Source of the DNA: Corynebacterium spheniscorum
GTDB taxonomy: Bacteria; Actinomycetota; Actinomycetes; Mycobacteriales; Mycobacteriaceae
Assembly (NCBI RefSeq): GCF_900113445.1
Contig: NZ_FOPJ01000010.1
Span: forward strand, 1-40,451
Length of the DNA: 40,451 bases
Reading direction: 5' to 3'
The notes beneath the pieces were generated by a model. The model was not told the origin of the DNA. It worked only from the letters and a program-made list of their open reading frames with translations, and ran no database searches. Shown here piece by piece: positions 8,725 through 17,467 of this stretch (its first letter is position 1; each line of letters begins with the position of its first letter). The position numbers and the translations under genes are program-made.

Positions 8725-9443
8725 GAGTGTGGTGCGTCCTTGTGTGTGGTGGAAATTACGGTGGTGAAGTGGGTGCGAAGGTGTTCTTCCACATCGAGGT
8801 TTTGATTTGGGGTGTTTGGGGTGTTCGGGGTGTTCGGAGTCGATGCCCAGATAAATAAGGTACCGATATAGGCGGCATGCAGGGCTTTGGCGATAGCGCG
8901 GGGATGCGCTGTAGCGCTTCGTTGCGCCGTGGCGCTTGCGTGCGCGGTGGCGCTTGCCTGCGCGGTGGCGCTTGCGTGCGCGGTGGCTACCTCGGTGGTG
9001 GTGATGGCATCTTCGAATTCTTGGATGAGGCGCTCCCCGAGTGCTTGGAACACCTCGGAAGAATGCCGACCCGATAAGAGAATGGAGGCATATATCCGGG
9101 CGAGGTCGAGGCGTTCAACAAAGAGCGTGAGGAAGGGGCGAACCAATTCCAGGCAACGCTCTACGCAGCCCTCGGCGGTAATCGGTGTGCGGTGTTGGTG
9201 TTCGGCCTCAATGAGTTGATCGAAGATCTGCACCAGGAGTGCTTCTTTATCGCCCACAGACATGACGGTGCCGACACTGACCTCGGCGCGGCAGGCGATA
9301 TCGCGGATGGTGGCATCGGTGTAGCCGTGTTCATCGAAAAGCTCTCGGGCAGCACACAGGACCTTGTGCTCCGTTTCGGCGCGGGCCATGGTGCGTCGAG
9401 ATTGTGGCTCGGTGGCGTGCGGCTCGGTGGCGTCGGCGGACAT
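8721..9443 (-). CDS. TetR-family regulator with low-complexity tracts
   Basis: The N-terminal 70 residues match a TetR DNA-binding domain: AARELFDEHGYTDATIRDIA, then AEVSVGTVMSVGDKEALL as the recognition-helix region. The C-terminal effector domain is interrupted by an Ala/Ser/Thr tract of 6-residue units (ATAHAS-type) and by four TPN units. I chose ATG 9443 because GGAGG lies at a good distance upstream; a TTG four codons earlier is possible. Two TGAACA-type dyads directly upstream suggest autoregulation. It overlaps the DoxX-like gene by 4 nt. Family assignment is solid. Ligand is unknown. Confidence 0.88.
   Translation of the reverse strand: MSADATEPHATEPQSRRTMARAETEHKVLCAARELFDEHGYTDATIRDIACRAEVSVGTVMSVGDKEALLVQIFDQLIEAEHQHRTPITAEGCVERCLELVRPFLTLFVERLDLARIYASILLSGRHSSEVFQALGERLIQEFEDAITTTEVATAHASATAQASATAHASATAQRSATAHPRAIAKALHAAYIGTLFIWASTPNTPNTPNTPNQNLDVEEHLRTHFTTVISTTHKDAPHS
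8811..8837 (-). repeat. Three 9-bp tandem repeats in the TetR gene
   Basis: GGTGTTTGG, GGTGTTCGG, GGTGTTCGG in direct succession (plus strand), encoding TPN repeats near the C-terminus. The unit is a multiple of three, so length changes stay in frame. Confidence 0.8.
8911..8982 (-). repeat. Four 18-bp tandem repeats in the TetR gene
   Basis: Units start at 8911, 8929, 8947 and 8965. The last three differ by one base; the first is more diverged. They encode six-residue units of SATAHA/SATAQA type in the ligand-binding domain. This is an in-frame minisatellite that could vary in copy number. Confidence 0.85.
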
Positions 9444-9458
9444 CAGCGCCTCCAATAG

Positions 9459-9483
9459 TGAACAGGTTCAGTGAACATGTTCA
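9459..9483. promoter_or_regulatory. Two adjacent operator-like dyads before the TetR gene
   Basis: TGAACAGGTTCA (9459-9470) and the perfect palindrome TGAACATGTTCA (9472-9483) are separated by one base, centre to centre 13 bp. They lie 16-40 bp upstream of the TetR start, just before its GGAGG. This is the typical position and form of an autoregulatory TetR operator bound by two dimers. Regulator identity is inferred from proximity. Confidence 0.6.
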
Positions 9484-9521
9484 GACTACGCGGGATGGTG
9501 CTAGTGGCACAAGGGGTGAAG

Positions 9522-9569
9522 ACAATAAAAATAGGAACTCCCCGCAGACCGTGGAAGGCGCGGGGAGCT
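9522..9569 (-). terminator. Intrinsic terminator of pepN
   Basis: An 8-bp GC stem (CTCCCCGC/GCGGGGAG, 14-nt loop) lies 35 bp after the pepN stop and is followed on the minus strand by TTCCTATTTTTATTG. It separates pepN from the TetR promoter. Confidence 0.75.
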
Positions 9570-9601
9570 CCTGGTGGAAAAGTTTTTTCCAGTGAGGGTG
9601 C

Positions 9602-12229
9602 TTAGTCTGAGTAGGTGGATTCGCACCACTGCTGTTGGATGCGGACCATGCGGCGGGCGCGATAGAGATTTTCTTGGAGCAGGCGGCGCAAACCACCGGG
9701 GAGGGCGCGGCGTTCTTCTAAGAAATTGCGGGTAGCGGAACACACCTCGGAGACTTCATCTTCGGGGTGTTCATCTACTGCCCCATTGCTGGTACTTACT
9801 GCAATGGTGCTGATCTTCGGGGTGGGGAAAAGCCGCACCACCAATTGGCGGGCAACCTCCAGTGGGTGCGTAGACCACCAGGTTTCCACCTGGTTGAGGT
9901 ACTGCGCGATGCTGAGGGTACCGGCACGAAGCGCACCATGCATGCAGCCGGGAGTATTCCAGGCATCAAGTAGTGCGGAGACCTCATCATTGGAGTACGC
10001 GCCTGGGGTGGTGACCTCTTTAAGGATCTTGTGCTTGGCTTTGAGCTCTGGCAGCGAGAGTTCACTGCGCAGGTGTTGGGCTTGGCCGGTCAAGGTATTA
10101 TCGCGGGCGAGTTCGGCTGCTAATTCTTCTTCCGGCAGATCATTGAGTGCTCGCAGTGCGGCATTGATATTCCAGCGATGCGTGGGGCCAAGATCCACCG
10201 CCGTGTCGCCATCCCTTAAAGCCCGCAAGGAGGCTAGGGCTTCATCGCGGTCTGCCCCACCGATTGGGGAGGCATAGCCGAGTTCCGCGGGGATGAGAAA
10301 GCGCGCTAAAAGTTTTTGCATATCGCTACCTGCTGGGACGGCAGCTAATTCACGGCGTAGGCCACAAACAAGTTCACGGCCTAGGTGTTCTTGGCGTTCC
10401 CCGGCGGAATAGTTCAGCACACAACCTAAGGCCTTATTTAATACGGCATTGGCGGTGGTGGTGTTGGTTTCCTCCATGAGGTGCTTGCCCACGATGCGCA
10501 GATAGAACGCGGGATCGAGTTCTTGGTTATCGACCATTTGGCCAAGTTGTTGCCAAATCACTGCGCGAGTAAGCGGATCATCAATGCTGGAGAGATGATC
10601 TTCGATGAGCTCTAGGCAATGCTCCCCGAAGCGGCCGACAATATAGGAGTGTGCTTGATCATTAAGCACGATGAGTTGTTCGGCGAGTTCTTCTGAGGCG
10701 AGCTCGGTATGAACGCGGGTGGTGGGGGCATCAAGATGCACATCAAGCAGCTTGGTGCGGGTAAGTGCGCCATCTTTTAAGGCATAAAGCCCGATATCTA
10801 GGCGGTGTGGGCGGTGTGGCGCCGGGTTCTCCATGGTGATGAGAATGTCTGGGCCAGCAACGGTGATACGGGCAATATCGAAGCCACTGGTGCGCAGCCA
10901 GGCATCTACCCAATGCTGGAGACTATGGCCGTGGGCTTCTTCGAGCTCACTAATAAGATCGCTGAAGGTAGCTGTGCCATAGGCGTGCTTGTGGAAGTAG
11001 CTGCGGGAGGCATGGATGAAGTCCTCTTCGCCGACATAGTGCACGAGTTGCCTCAGTACGGCTGCGCCCTTGGCGTAGGTGATGCCGTCGAAGTTTTGGC
11101 TGGCGGCTTCTACATCGGGGATATCGGCGGCAATGGGGTGTGTGGTGGGAAGTTGGTCTTGTTCTAAGGCCCAGTTCATGCGGTGCCCGGCGAAGTTCAC
11201 CCAAGCATCGGCGTGTTCGGTGCAGCCCACGCTGGCGGCAGCGCCCATGTATTCGGCGAAGGATTCTTTGAGCCAGAGATCATCCCACCACTGTGGGGTG
11301 ACCAGGTCGCCGAACCACATGTGGCTCATTTCGTGCAAGAGGGTGTTGGCGCGGGCCGCGCGGATGGAGGCGGTGGGGGCGTCGCGGAAAATATAGTTTT
11401 CGGTGAAGGTCACCAGGCCGGGGTTTTCCATGGCGCCGATGTTGTATTCCGGGACGAAGATGCTGTCATAGCGGGCCCAGGGGTAGACGGAATCAAAAAG
11501 ATCGCAGAACCATGTGAGTCCGGCTTTGGTCATGCCCAGAATATTTTCGGCGTCGAAGTACTCGCGCATGGATTTCCGGCACCAGGCGCCAAGGGCAATA
11601 TCGCGGCCGGAGCGAGGATCATGCCAGGAATCGGTTTCGCCGACATAGGGCCCGGCAGCAAAGGCGGTGAGGTAGCTAGAAAGCGGTTCGGTGCGGGTGA
11701 AGGTGGTGGCTACTGCCCCATCGCCGGTTGAGACTGGGTTGCCATTGGCGAGAGCCCGCCAGCCTTCGGGTACGACGAGGGTGGTTTGGATGCAGTATTT
11801 AATATCCAGTTGTTCTAAAACCGGGTGGATGCGGCGAGCATCTGAGGGCTCGCAGTGAGAATAAAGGTAGGTTTCGCCATCGCTGGGATCCACGAAACGG
11901 TGGAGGCCCTGGCCGGTGCGCGAGTAAGAAGAATGAGCGCGGATGCGGATGGAAATTTCGGTTTCCGTGGGAAGATTGCGCAGAAGCACACCCCCGGCGG
12001 TTGCTTCATAATCGACGGCTTGGCCATCGACGCTAATGTCGGTGACCTTCCCGAGGTAATCAAAATTAAGCTCGCTAGAGCGCAAGCGAAGCCGCCAGGT
12101 GCTGTCCACATCGAAGGTGGGGGATGTGGGGGCTTCGCGGAGGTCTAAGCGGAGGTCAACGTGTGGGTTGCCAATAATATTTTGTGCTCGAGCTTCACAA
12201 GCGGCACGGGTGATGGTCGTCTCACTCAT
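9602..12229 (-). CDS. pepN: Aminopeptidase N (M1 zinc metallopeptidase)
   Basis: The 875-aa protein removes N-terminal residues from peptides in the cytoplasm. It has the substrate-binding GAMEN motif (IGAMENPG), and the zinc motif HEMSH at about residues 298-302 followed by the distal ligand Glu in WLKESFAEY, together the HExxH-x18-E signature of family M1. The N-terminal beta-saddle and the C-terminal ERAP1-like helical domain are present, and the length is normal for actinobacterial PepN. No signal peptide is visible. The ATG at 12229 has no strong ribosome site. It is a single-gene unit ending in a clear terminator. Confidence 0.95.
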   Translation of the reverse strand: MSETTITRAACEARAQNIIGNPHVDLRLDLREAPTSPTFDVDSTWRLRLRSSELNFDYLGKVTDISVDGQAVDYEATAGGVLLRNLPTETEISIRIRAHSSYSRTGQGLHRFVDPSDGETYLYSHCEPSDARRIHPVLEQLDIKYCIQTTLVVPEGWRALANGNPVSTGDGAVATTFTRTEPLSSYLTAFAAGPYVGETDSWHDPRSGRDIALGAWCRKSMREYFDAENILGMTKAGLTWFCDLFDSVYPWARYDSIFVPEYNIGAMENPGLVTFTENYIFRDAPTASIRAARANTLLHEMSHMWFGDLVTPQWWDDLWLKESFAEYMGAAASVGCTEHADAWVNFAGHRMNWALEQDQLPTTHPIAADIPDVEAASQNFDGITYAKGAAVLRQLVHYVGEEDFIHASRSYFHKHAYGTATFSDLISELEEAHGHSLQHWVDAWLRTSGFDIARITVAGPDILITMENPAPHRPHRLDIGLYALKDGALTRTKLLDVHLDAPTTRVHTELASEELAEQLIVLNDQAHSYIVGRFGEHCLELIEDHLSSIDDPLTRAVIWQQLGQMVDNQELDPAFYLRIVGKHLMEETNTTTANAVLNKALGCVLNYSAGERQEHLGRELVCGLRRELAAVPAGSDMQKLLARFLIPAELGYASPIGGADRDEALASLRALRDGDTAVDLGPTHRWNINAALRALNDLPEEELAAELARDNTLTGQAQHLRSELSLPELKAKHKILKEVTTPGAYSNDEVSALLDAWNTPGCMHGALRAGTLSIAQYLNQVETWWSTHPLEVARQLVVRLFPTPKISTIAVSTSNGAVDEHPEDEVSEVCSATRNFLEERRALPGGLRRLLQENLYRARRMVRIQQQWCESTYSD

Positions 12230-12275
12230 GCGGGCAAGCCTACTCCCCTTAGCTAGGCCGCGATGAGGCTCGGCA

Positions 12276-12336
12276 GACCCCGCCCCGGGCCCACGCGGGG
12301 TCCGGAGCTGGAGTCCTTAGCTCCCCGATCTCGGGG
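12276..12336 (-). terminator. GC-rich hairpins between tpx and pepN
   Basis: Two hairpins: GACCCCGC/GCGGGGTC (12276-12302) and CCCCGA/TCGGGG (12323-12336). They lie after the tpx stop. No U-run follows, so termination is likely but not canonical. The segment also contains the CTCGGGGAAAGC word found in other intergenic regions. Confidence 0.45.
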
Positions 12337-12357
12337 AAAGCAAAGGCTAAAAAGCGC

Positions 12358-12849
12358 TTAGTTGAGAGCCTGAAGAGCGGCGTCGTAGTCCGGTTCCTCG
12401 GTGATTTCGGGGACGACCTGGACGTAGCTGACCTTGCCTTCGGCGTCGGCGACGATGACTGCGCGGGCGAAAAGACCCTGCAGCGGGGAGCCGGTAAGGA
12501 TGAGGCCGAAGTCTTGGTCCGCGCGGAAAGCGGAGGCTGCGATGACATTCTCAATGCCCTCGGCGCCGCAGAAGCGAGCCAGGGCGAAGGGGAGGTCCTT
12601 GGAGATGCAGAGCACCGTGGTGTTATCGAGATCCGCGGCACGCTGATTGAATTCGCGGACGCTGGCGGCACAGACACCGGTATCAACCGAGGGGAAGATA
12701 TTGAGGACCAGGCGCTTGCCGGCGAAGTCTTGGTTGGTGATGGCGGCGAGGTCGGTGCCGACCAATTCGAAGGCGGGAAGTTGATCGCCGACGCCGGGGG
12801 CGTTGCCATTGGTGGAGACGGGGGATCCTTGGAAATGCGTAGAACTCAT
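12358..12849 (-). CDS. tpx: Thiol peroxidase (Tpx, atypical 2-Cys peroxiredoxin)
   Basis: With the start at ATG 12849 the product is 163 aa, matching the family. The peroxidatic Cys60 is in [15 protein letters not shown] and the resolving Cys94 in RFCGAEG, the spacing seen in E. coli Tpx. It reduces hydrogen peroxide and alkyl hydroperoxides in the cytoplasm using thioredoxin. The frame extends upstream to 13272 but that part lies antisense to the cyclophilin gene and is not homologous to Tpx, so it is excluded. A TATGCT 7 nt before the ATG suggests a leaderless mRNA. It diverges from the cyclophilin gene. Confidence 0.95.
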   Translation of the reverse strand: MSSTHFQGSPVSTNGNAPGVGDQLPAFELVGTDLAAITNQDFAGKRLVLNIFPSVDTGVCAASVREFNQRAADLDNTTVLCISKDLPFALARFCGAEGIENVIAASAFRADQDFGLILTGSPLQGLFARAVIVADAEGKVSYVQVVPEITEEPDYDAALQALN

Positions 12850-12856
12850 GAACCAG

Positions 12857-12862
12857 AGCATA
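12857..12862 (-). promoter_or_regulatory. Candidate -10 box of tpx
   Basis: TATGCT sits 7 nt upstream of the tpx ATG, consistent with a leaderless transcript. No ribosome site is present. No -35 match. Confidence 0.4.
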
Positions 12863-12881
12863 GCCGGGTTTCGGTGGCGAG

Positions 12882-12899
12882 GTGTAGGGCAGACTACAC
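12882..12899. promoter_or_regulatory. GTGTAG-N6-CTACAC dyad in the tpx/ppiA divergent promoter
   Basis: Perfect 6-bp arms with spacer GGCAGA. The right arm overlaps TACACT (12895-12900), a candidate -10 box for the cyclophilin gene about 48 bp before its GTG. A protein bound here could affect both divergent genes. The regulator is unknown. Confidence 0.4.
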
Positions 12900-12947
12900 T
12901 TGACCCCTGACCTCTAAACACAATCACCCCCAAGGAGACATCCCAGC

Positions 12948-13823
12948 GTGAGCAATAAGCAACGCGGCCAGGAGGCCCTGGACAAGCTTGAACGTGAGCT
13001 GAAATCCCGCGATCGTGCGGAAAAGGCTCGCCCCCTAAAGGTAGTGGTTGCTTCGCTAGCTGCCATCCTGGTGATCTGCGGTGGTATTTGGTACGCCGCC
13101 ACGCGCGGGGGTGAAGAAGACCTAAAGGCTGATGACCCGGCCAATAGCAGCGCCGAAAGCACCCCGGAGACCCCGGAGCGCCCCGAAGCGAAACCCTTGG
13201 CGCTGAAACGCAGCACTCCGCTGGCAGATACCGTGAGCTGCTCCTACCCCACTGAGAATGCTGGGGAAGCACTCAAGGACGCTACCCCGCCGGAAAAGAC
13301 CGAGGGCGTGCCGACCACCGGCACGGTGAATATCACCTTGGATACCTCGCAGGGACCCATTGATATGGAGCTGGATCGCTCGGTGGCGCCTTGTACCGTG
13401 AATGCGGTGGAGCACCTGGCGAAGAGCAAGTACTACGACGACTCCATCTGCCACCGCATTACTACGCAGGGCATTTATGTGCTGCAGTGCGGTGACCCGA
13501 GTGGTAAGGGTTCCGGTGGGCCGGGCTTCCAATTCGCTAATGAGTATCCGACGGACGAGACTGAGGCCGGGGCGATGAATGTGCCGGTGATCTACCCCAA
13601 GGGCACCATTGCGATGGCGAATGCGGGGCCGGATACCAACGGTTCGCAGTTCTTCTTGAACTATGAGGACTCCACCTTGCCGCCGGCTTATACCTACTTC
13701 GGCAAGATCGGCGATGAGGGCATGAAGACCCTGGCGCAGATCGCGGAACAGGGTGCTGAGAATGGGGCTCCGGATGGTGCCCCCGCGGAAGAAGTTCGGA
13801 TTCAGAATGCTGAGGTGAAGTAG
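12948..13823 (+). CDS. Membrane-anchored cyclophilin-type peptidyl-prolyl isomerase
   Basis: The 291-aa protein starts at GTG 12948 behind AAGGAG. Residues 1-27 are highly charged, residues about 29-50 form one membrane segment ([20 protein letters not shown]), and an acidic Pro/Glu-rich linker follows. The cyclophilin domain spans about 120-290: [50 protein letters not shown]. These match the active-site blocks, although the segment between HRI and GDP carries [10 protein letters not shown] rather than the usual Phe-rich sequence. It probably folds exported proteins on the outer face of the membrane. It stands alone on the plus strand with its own terminator. Confidence 0.92.
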   Translation: MSNKQRGQEALDKLERELKSRDRAEKARPLKVVVASLAAILVICGGIWYAATRGGEEDLKADDPANSSAESTPETPERPEAKPLALKRSTPLADTVSCSYPTENAGEALKDATPPEKTEGVPTTGTVNITLDTSQGPIDMELDRSVAPCTVNAVEHLAKSKYYDDSICHRITTQGIYVLQCGDPSGKGSGGPGFQFANEYPTDETEAGAMNVPVIYPKGTIAMANAGPDTNGSQFFLNYEDSTLPPAYTYFGKIGDEGMKTLAQIAEQGAENGAPDGAPAEEVRIQNAEVK

Positions 13824-13924
13824 AAGCTTCGGTGGGGCTGGATCAGCGTGGAGCCGTTCTAACCTCAAGGCTTTAGGCTTGACCTGGAAGAGTCGAACTT
13901 GAGAGACCGCTTTGCAGTAATGGA

Positions 13925-13964
13925 CCCCCATGGGCGTGCTTTAGGCACGTGCGTGGGGGTTTTC
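13925..13964 (+). terminator. Intrinsic terminator of the cyclophilin gene
   Basis: A long GC stem (CCCCCATGGGCGTGC paired with GCACGTGCGTGGGGG, imperfect) is followed by TTTTCTGT. It lies 100 bp after the stop. Confidence 0.85.
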
Positions 13965-14384
13965 TGTGTTTGCGGGGAGAGTTTTGTGGCGGGCGCGCGT
14001 TGGGGTGCTTGACGGCTTGGCGGGGTTGCAAGGATGTGTTGGGACTTCGGTAGTGGTGCCGATAAAGACGACCATTGCGCTCAGACGGGGATCGCGTGAG
14101 CACCTGAACGATCCCCTATTTCAGGGGTAAGGTGACGCTTCGCACATTTCGTCAAGTTTAGTTGCCGCCACATTTGGGTCGACTGCCCTAATGGTCGATA
14201 AGCTGCAGGATCTGTGAGGGCAGTTAACCAGTGGTGCAGAAAGTTATTTGGTATCAGAAACTATATTGTATCGTAATAGCGCCGTTATGGTTCTGGAATG
14301 TGAGTCAAGTTCTTGCGCATGCCTAAGACTCAGGGATATAGTCCAGTCTGTCTCGTAGCTCACCTCGAAAGAAGGAAAATTTAC
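13965..14384. other. 420-bp leader/intergenic region before the small secreted protein
   Basis: No credible gene. It contains a CCCCT/AGGGG hairpin (14113-14127) and an inverted repeat ACTGCCCT (14182-14189)/AGGGCAGT (14217-14224). An AT-rich stretch at 14244-14275 may hold the promoter of the downstream gene, but I cannot assign boxes firmly. The long leader hints at regulation. Confidence 0.4.
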
Positions 14385-14702
14385 ATGAAGCTTATTTCTC
14401 GCAAGAGCCTGGTTGCCGTTGCTTGCTCCGCCGCTATGATCACCGGCGCCACCGTTGCTCCGGCAATGGCTGCTGACAAGCCCGCCACCATCTCTTCTCA
14501 GCTGGGCAACCTCGGCAAGAAGGATGACGCAACCACCACCACCACCGCTGCTGCCACCGGCACCTCTGAAAAGAAGGCTGAGCCGGCTGGTTCCGTCGAG
14601 AGCCCCAAGGAGCTCGGCGAGTGGGCCAAGGCTATTGCCGCTATCATCAGCACCCTGACCGCTATCTGGACCTTCGTCCAGAAGTTCCTGCTCAAGAAGT
14701 AA
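14385..14702 (+). CDS. Small secreted protein with amphipathic C-terminal helix
   Basis: ATG 14385 follows GAAGGA at a good distance; the frame opens earlier but without a ribosome site. The 105-aa product has a clear Sec signal (residues 1-29, MKLISRK, hydrophobic core, APAMA cleavage). The mature 76-aa chain has a Thr/Ala-rich linker with five consecutive Thr, an acidic segment, then a 30-residue helix-prone tail (about 76-105) alternating hydrophobic and charged residues, with WAKAIAAIISTLTAIW and FVQKFLLKK. Small exported corynebacterial proteins of this form include cell-wall channel formers (PorB/PorC-like), but I see no clear match, so function is unknown. The gene is well delimited: long leader and a strong terminator. 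Confidence 0.85.
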   Translation: MKLISRKSLVAVACSAAMITGATVAPAMAADKPATISSQLGNLGKKDDATTTTTAAATGTSEKKAEPAGSVESPKELGEWAKAIAAIISTLTAIWTFVQKFLLKK

Positions 14703-14756
14703 GAACTTTGGCTAGCGCTGCTCTTCGGTGAGTTCGAGCGCTCAAGTTAAAATTTA

Positions 14757-14811
14757 ACTGATCTCCTCGCACACACCCCGCTATGGGATGTGCGAGGAGA
14801 TCAGTTTTTTG
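14757..14811 (+). terminator. Very strong intrinsic terminator
   Basis: An 18-bp perfect stem (14757-14774 with 14790-14807) and a T-run to 14811 follow the small secreted protein gene by 54 bp. Such a stem suggests a highly expressed or stable short mRNA. Confidence 0.95.
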
Positions 14812-14955
14812 CTGTCCGGGGAGCGGGGTTTAGACGTGGGCTACTCGCGCTGAGAATGAAGCAGGCGCGGCAAAGCCCAGGCGTGTGCTCGCCGTCGCTG
14901 GGGGTATGGGCCTTCGCCGAGGGGCTCGGGGAAAGCACAACATCGCGCGGGGGTT

Positions 14956-17256
14956 TTAGGCGGTGACGCGGTAGACGTCGAAGACACCTTCAGTGTTGCG
15001 CAGAGTATTCATCAAAGAACCCAGTTGCTTGGTATCGGAGACTGCGAAGGTGAAGCGGACGGTGGCGATGTGGTCATCGGAGGCTTGGGAGTTCATAGCG
15101 ACCACCGAGAGCTTCTGATCCGTAATCACTCGGGTGAGCTCAAAGAGCAATCCTGCGCGATCCAGGGCCTCCAGTTGCAAGGTGGCCTCGAAGGCCCCAC
15201 CGGTGTGCTCAGAGGGCCAGGAGACCTCGATAAGGCGCTCTGGTTCTTCCTTCAGCTTGTTGGCGTTGGTGCAATCCGTGCGATGCACCGATACTCCCCC
15301 GCCGCGGGTAACGAAACCGAAGATCTGGTCACCGGGTACCGGCTGGCAACACTTCGCCATTTTCGCCATCATGTCTGGGGAACCTGCGACCAACACCCCG
15401 CTATTGGAGCTGCGGGTTGACGCCAGGTTCTGCTTGGTCTTCTGGGCCACCAGCTCAGAAAATGGGGTGCGAGAGACGAGGGTGTCCTCGGCATCATCTT
15501 GGTCGCCGAAGATCGCCATGAGGCGGTGAGCAACGTGGCGGGCCGAAACATGACCGGAGCCAATGGCGGTATAAAGCGCATCCACATCCGGGTAGTGCAG
15601 CTCGGTGGCGACTTGCTTCATGGATTGCGCCGTAAAGAGGCGGTACATGGGCAGCCCACCGCGTTGAACCTCCGCGGCTAATGCATCGCGGCCAGCTTCG
15701 AGGTGTTCCTCGCGGCGTTCCTTGGCGAACCATTGGCGGATTTTGGCACGAGCCCGTGGGGACACCACGAAGTCTTGCCAATCTCGTGAAGGCCCAGCGT
15801 TGGTGTCTTTGGAGGTAAAGATCTCCACACGGTCCCCGGATTTCAGCGGGGTTTCTAAGGCAACCAATTTGCCATTGATTTTGGCACCAATGCAGCGGTG
15901 CCCGACTTCGGTATGCACGGCATAGGCAAAGTCCACCGTGGTAGATTGCACCGGCAGGTTCACCACATCACCTTTAGGGGTGAACACGAAGATTTGTTTG
16001 CTAGTTAAGTCATAGCGCAAAGAGTCCAGGAACTCATTGGGGTCCGCTGCTTCTTTTTGCCAGTCCAAGAGTTGGCGCATCCACGCCATTTGCTTGACTT
16101 CGGCTTCTTCCCCGGAGTGCGAGCCCTTGGTTTCCTTATATCGCCAGTGCGCGGCGATGCCGAACTCTGCGTTGTAGTGCATCTCATGGGTGCGGACCTG
16201 CACCTCCAGGGGTTTACCTCCAGGGATCATCACCGTGGTGTGCAGGGATTGGTACACCCCAAATTTCGGTGAGGAAATATAGTCCTTGAATCGCCCTGGC
16301 ATCGCGGAGTACAGGGCATGCACCACACCGATGGCGGCATAACAGTTATTGACGTTATCGACGAGCACACGGATACCCACCAGGTCGAAGATCTCATCGA
16401 AGTCGCGGCCGCGCACAATCATCTTCTGGTAGATCGACCAGTAGTGCTTGGGCCTGCCGATTACCTCAGCTTCAATGTGGTTTTCTTTAAGCGCTGCGGT
16501 GACTTCTTCGATGATCTCGTGCAAATAGCGGTCCCTTGAGGGGGCGCGGTCGGCCACCAGGCGCACAATCTCGTCGTACTTCTTGGGATAGAGAATCGCA
16601 AAGGAGAGATCCTCCAGCTCCCACTTGATGCTTGCCATCCCCAGGCGGTGTGCCAGGGGTGCGATCACCTCGAGGGTTTGGCGGGCTTTCTTGGCCTGCT
16701 TTTCCGGCGGCAGGAAGCGCATGGTGCGCATATTGTGCAGGCGGTCAGCAACCTTGATAACCAGCACGCGGGGATCCTGGCTCATGGCCACGATCATTTT
16801 GCGGATGGTTTCAGCTTCCGCTGCGGCACCGAGTGCCACCTTGTCGAGCTTGGTGACGCCATCTACCAGGCGAGCGACTTCTTCACCGAAGTCGCGGGTG
16901 AGGTCTTCTAGCGAGTAGTCGGTGTCTTCGACAGTGTCGTGAAGCAGAGCAGCCACTAAGGTGGTGGTGTCCATACCAATTTCTGCGGCAATAGTAGCCA
17001 CCGCTAGTGGGTGCGTAATATACGGATCCCCGGATTTGCGGTAAACGCCGTCATGGAGTTTTTCAGCGGTGGTGTAGGCGCGATCTAAAAGTTCACCATC
17101 GGCTTTGGGGTGGAATTGCCGGTGGATACTAAGAAGCGGATCCAAGACAGGGTTGGTTTTGGCCCGTTGGCCACCGCCGGTAAGGCTCCGGGCTAAACGC
17201 GCGGACATGCTCCGCATACCCACTGTTGGGCGAGTGCGGTTTTTATCCAGGTTCAT
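14956..17256 (-). CDS. rel: Bifunctional (p)ppGpp synthetase/hydrolase
   Basis: The 766-aa RSH protein makes and degrades the stringent alarmone in response to uncharged tRNA on ribosomes. Domains in order: HD hydrolase ([22 protein letters not shown], about 80-115), synthetase (VGIRVLVD, and [22 protein letters not shown], about 275-370), TGS ([13 protein letters not shown], about 415-475), and a C-terminal ACT domain (about 685-766). HDTVEDT and the RFKD loop mark a bifunctional enzyme. The ATG is preceded by a perfect AAGGAGG. Downstream of apt, but a terminator lies between, so rel may have its own promoter. Confidence 0.97.
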   Translation of the reverse strand: MNLDKNRTRPTVGMRSMSARLARSLTGGGQRAKTNPVLDPLLSIHRQFHPKADGELLDRAYTTAEKLHDGVYRKSGDPYITHPLAVATIAAEIGMDTTTLVAALLHDTVEDTDYSLEDLTRDFGEEVARLVDGVTKLDKVALGAAAEAETIRKMIVAMSQDPRVLVIKVADRLHNMRTMRFLPPEKQAKKARQTLEVIAPLAHRLGMASIKWELEDLSFAILYPKKYDEIVRLVADRAPSRDRYLHEIIEEVTAALKENHIEAEVIGRPKHYWSIYQKMIVRGRDFDEIFDLVGIRVLVDNVNNCYAAIGVVHALYSAMPGRFKDYISSPKFGVYQSLHTTVMIPGGKPLEVQVRTHEMHYNAEFGIAAHWRYKETKGSHSGEEAEVKQMAWMRQLLDWQKEAADPNEFLDSLRYDLTSKQIFVFTPKGDVVNLPVQSTTVDFAYAVHTEVGHRCIGAKINGKLVALETPLKSGDRVEIFTSKDTNAGPSRDWQDFVVSPRARAKIRQWFAKERREEHLEAGRDALAAEVQRGGLPMYRLFTAQSMKQVATELHYPDVDALYTAIGSGHVSARHVAHRLMAIFGDQDDAEDTLVSRTPFSELVAQKTKQNLASTRSSNSGVLVAGSPDMMAKMAKCCQPVPGDQIFGFVTRGGGVSVHRTDCTNANKLKEEPERLIEVSWPSEHTGGAFEATLQLEALDRAGLLFELTRVITDQKLSVVAMNSQASDDHIATVRFTFAVSDTKQLGSLMNTLRNTEGVFDVYRVTA

Positions 17257-17374
17257 CGCGCGCCTGCCTCCTTGGACTCTTTATACACACCGCGGCCTCT
17301 CAGCGCTGGGCAGCACCGAAAGGCCACTACTTTCGCTCTTTTATCTGTGAACTTAGAGGTTAACCGACATCCTT

Positions 17375-17426
17375 AAAAAGCGGGGCATTAGGCCTCCACC
17401 GTTTAAGGGGGTGATGCACTCCCCGC
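17375..17426 (-). terminator. Intrinsic terminator of apt
   Basis: GCGGGG (17380-17385) pairs with CCCCGC (17421-17426), with additional inner pairs (CAT/ATG, CACC/GGTG). On the minus strand the stem is followed immediately by TTTTT. It lies 41 bp after the apt stop. Confidence 0.7.
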
Positions 17427-17467
17427 GCCGATCCTTAGGTTGGAGCCAGCCGGCCCGAGGCGAGAAA

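Noticed and set aside
12850..13272. Longer N-terminus for Tpx from 13272
   Set aside because: It is antisense to the cyclophilin gene and gives a 304-aa protein unlike Tpx; ATG 12849 matches the family length.
12948..13931. Minus-strand frame 13122-13931 opposite the cyclophilin gene
   Set aside because: Shadow frame; the plus strand has a clear cyclophilin domain with TM anchor and terminator.
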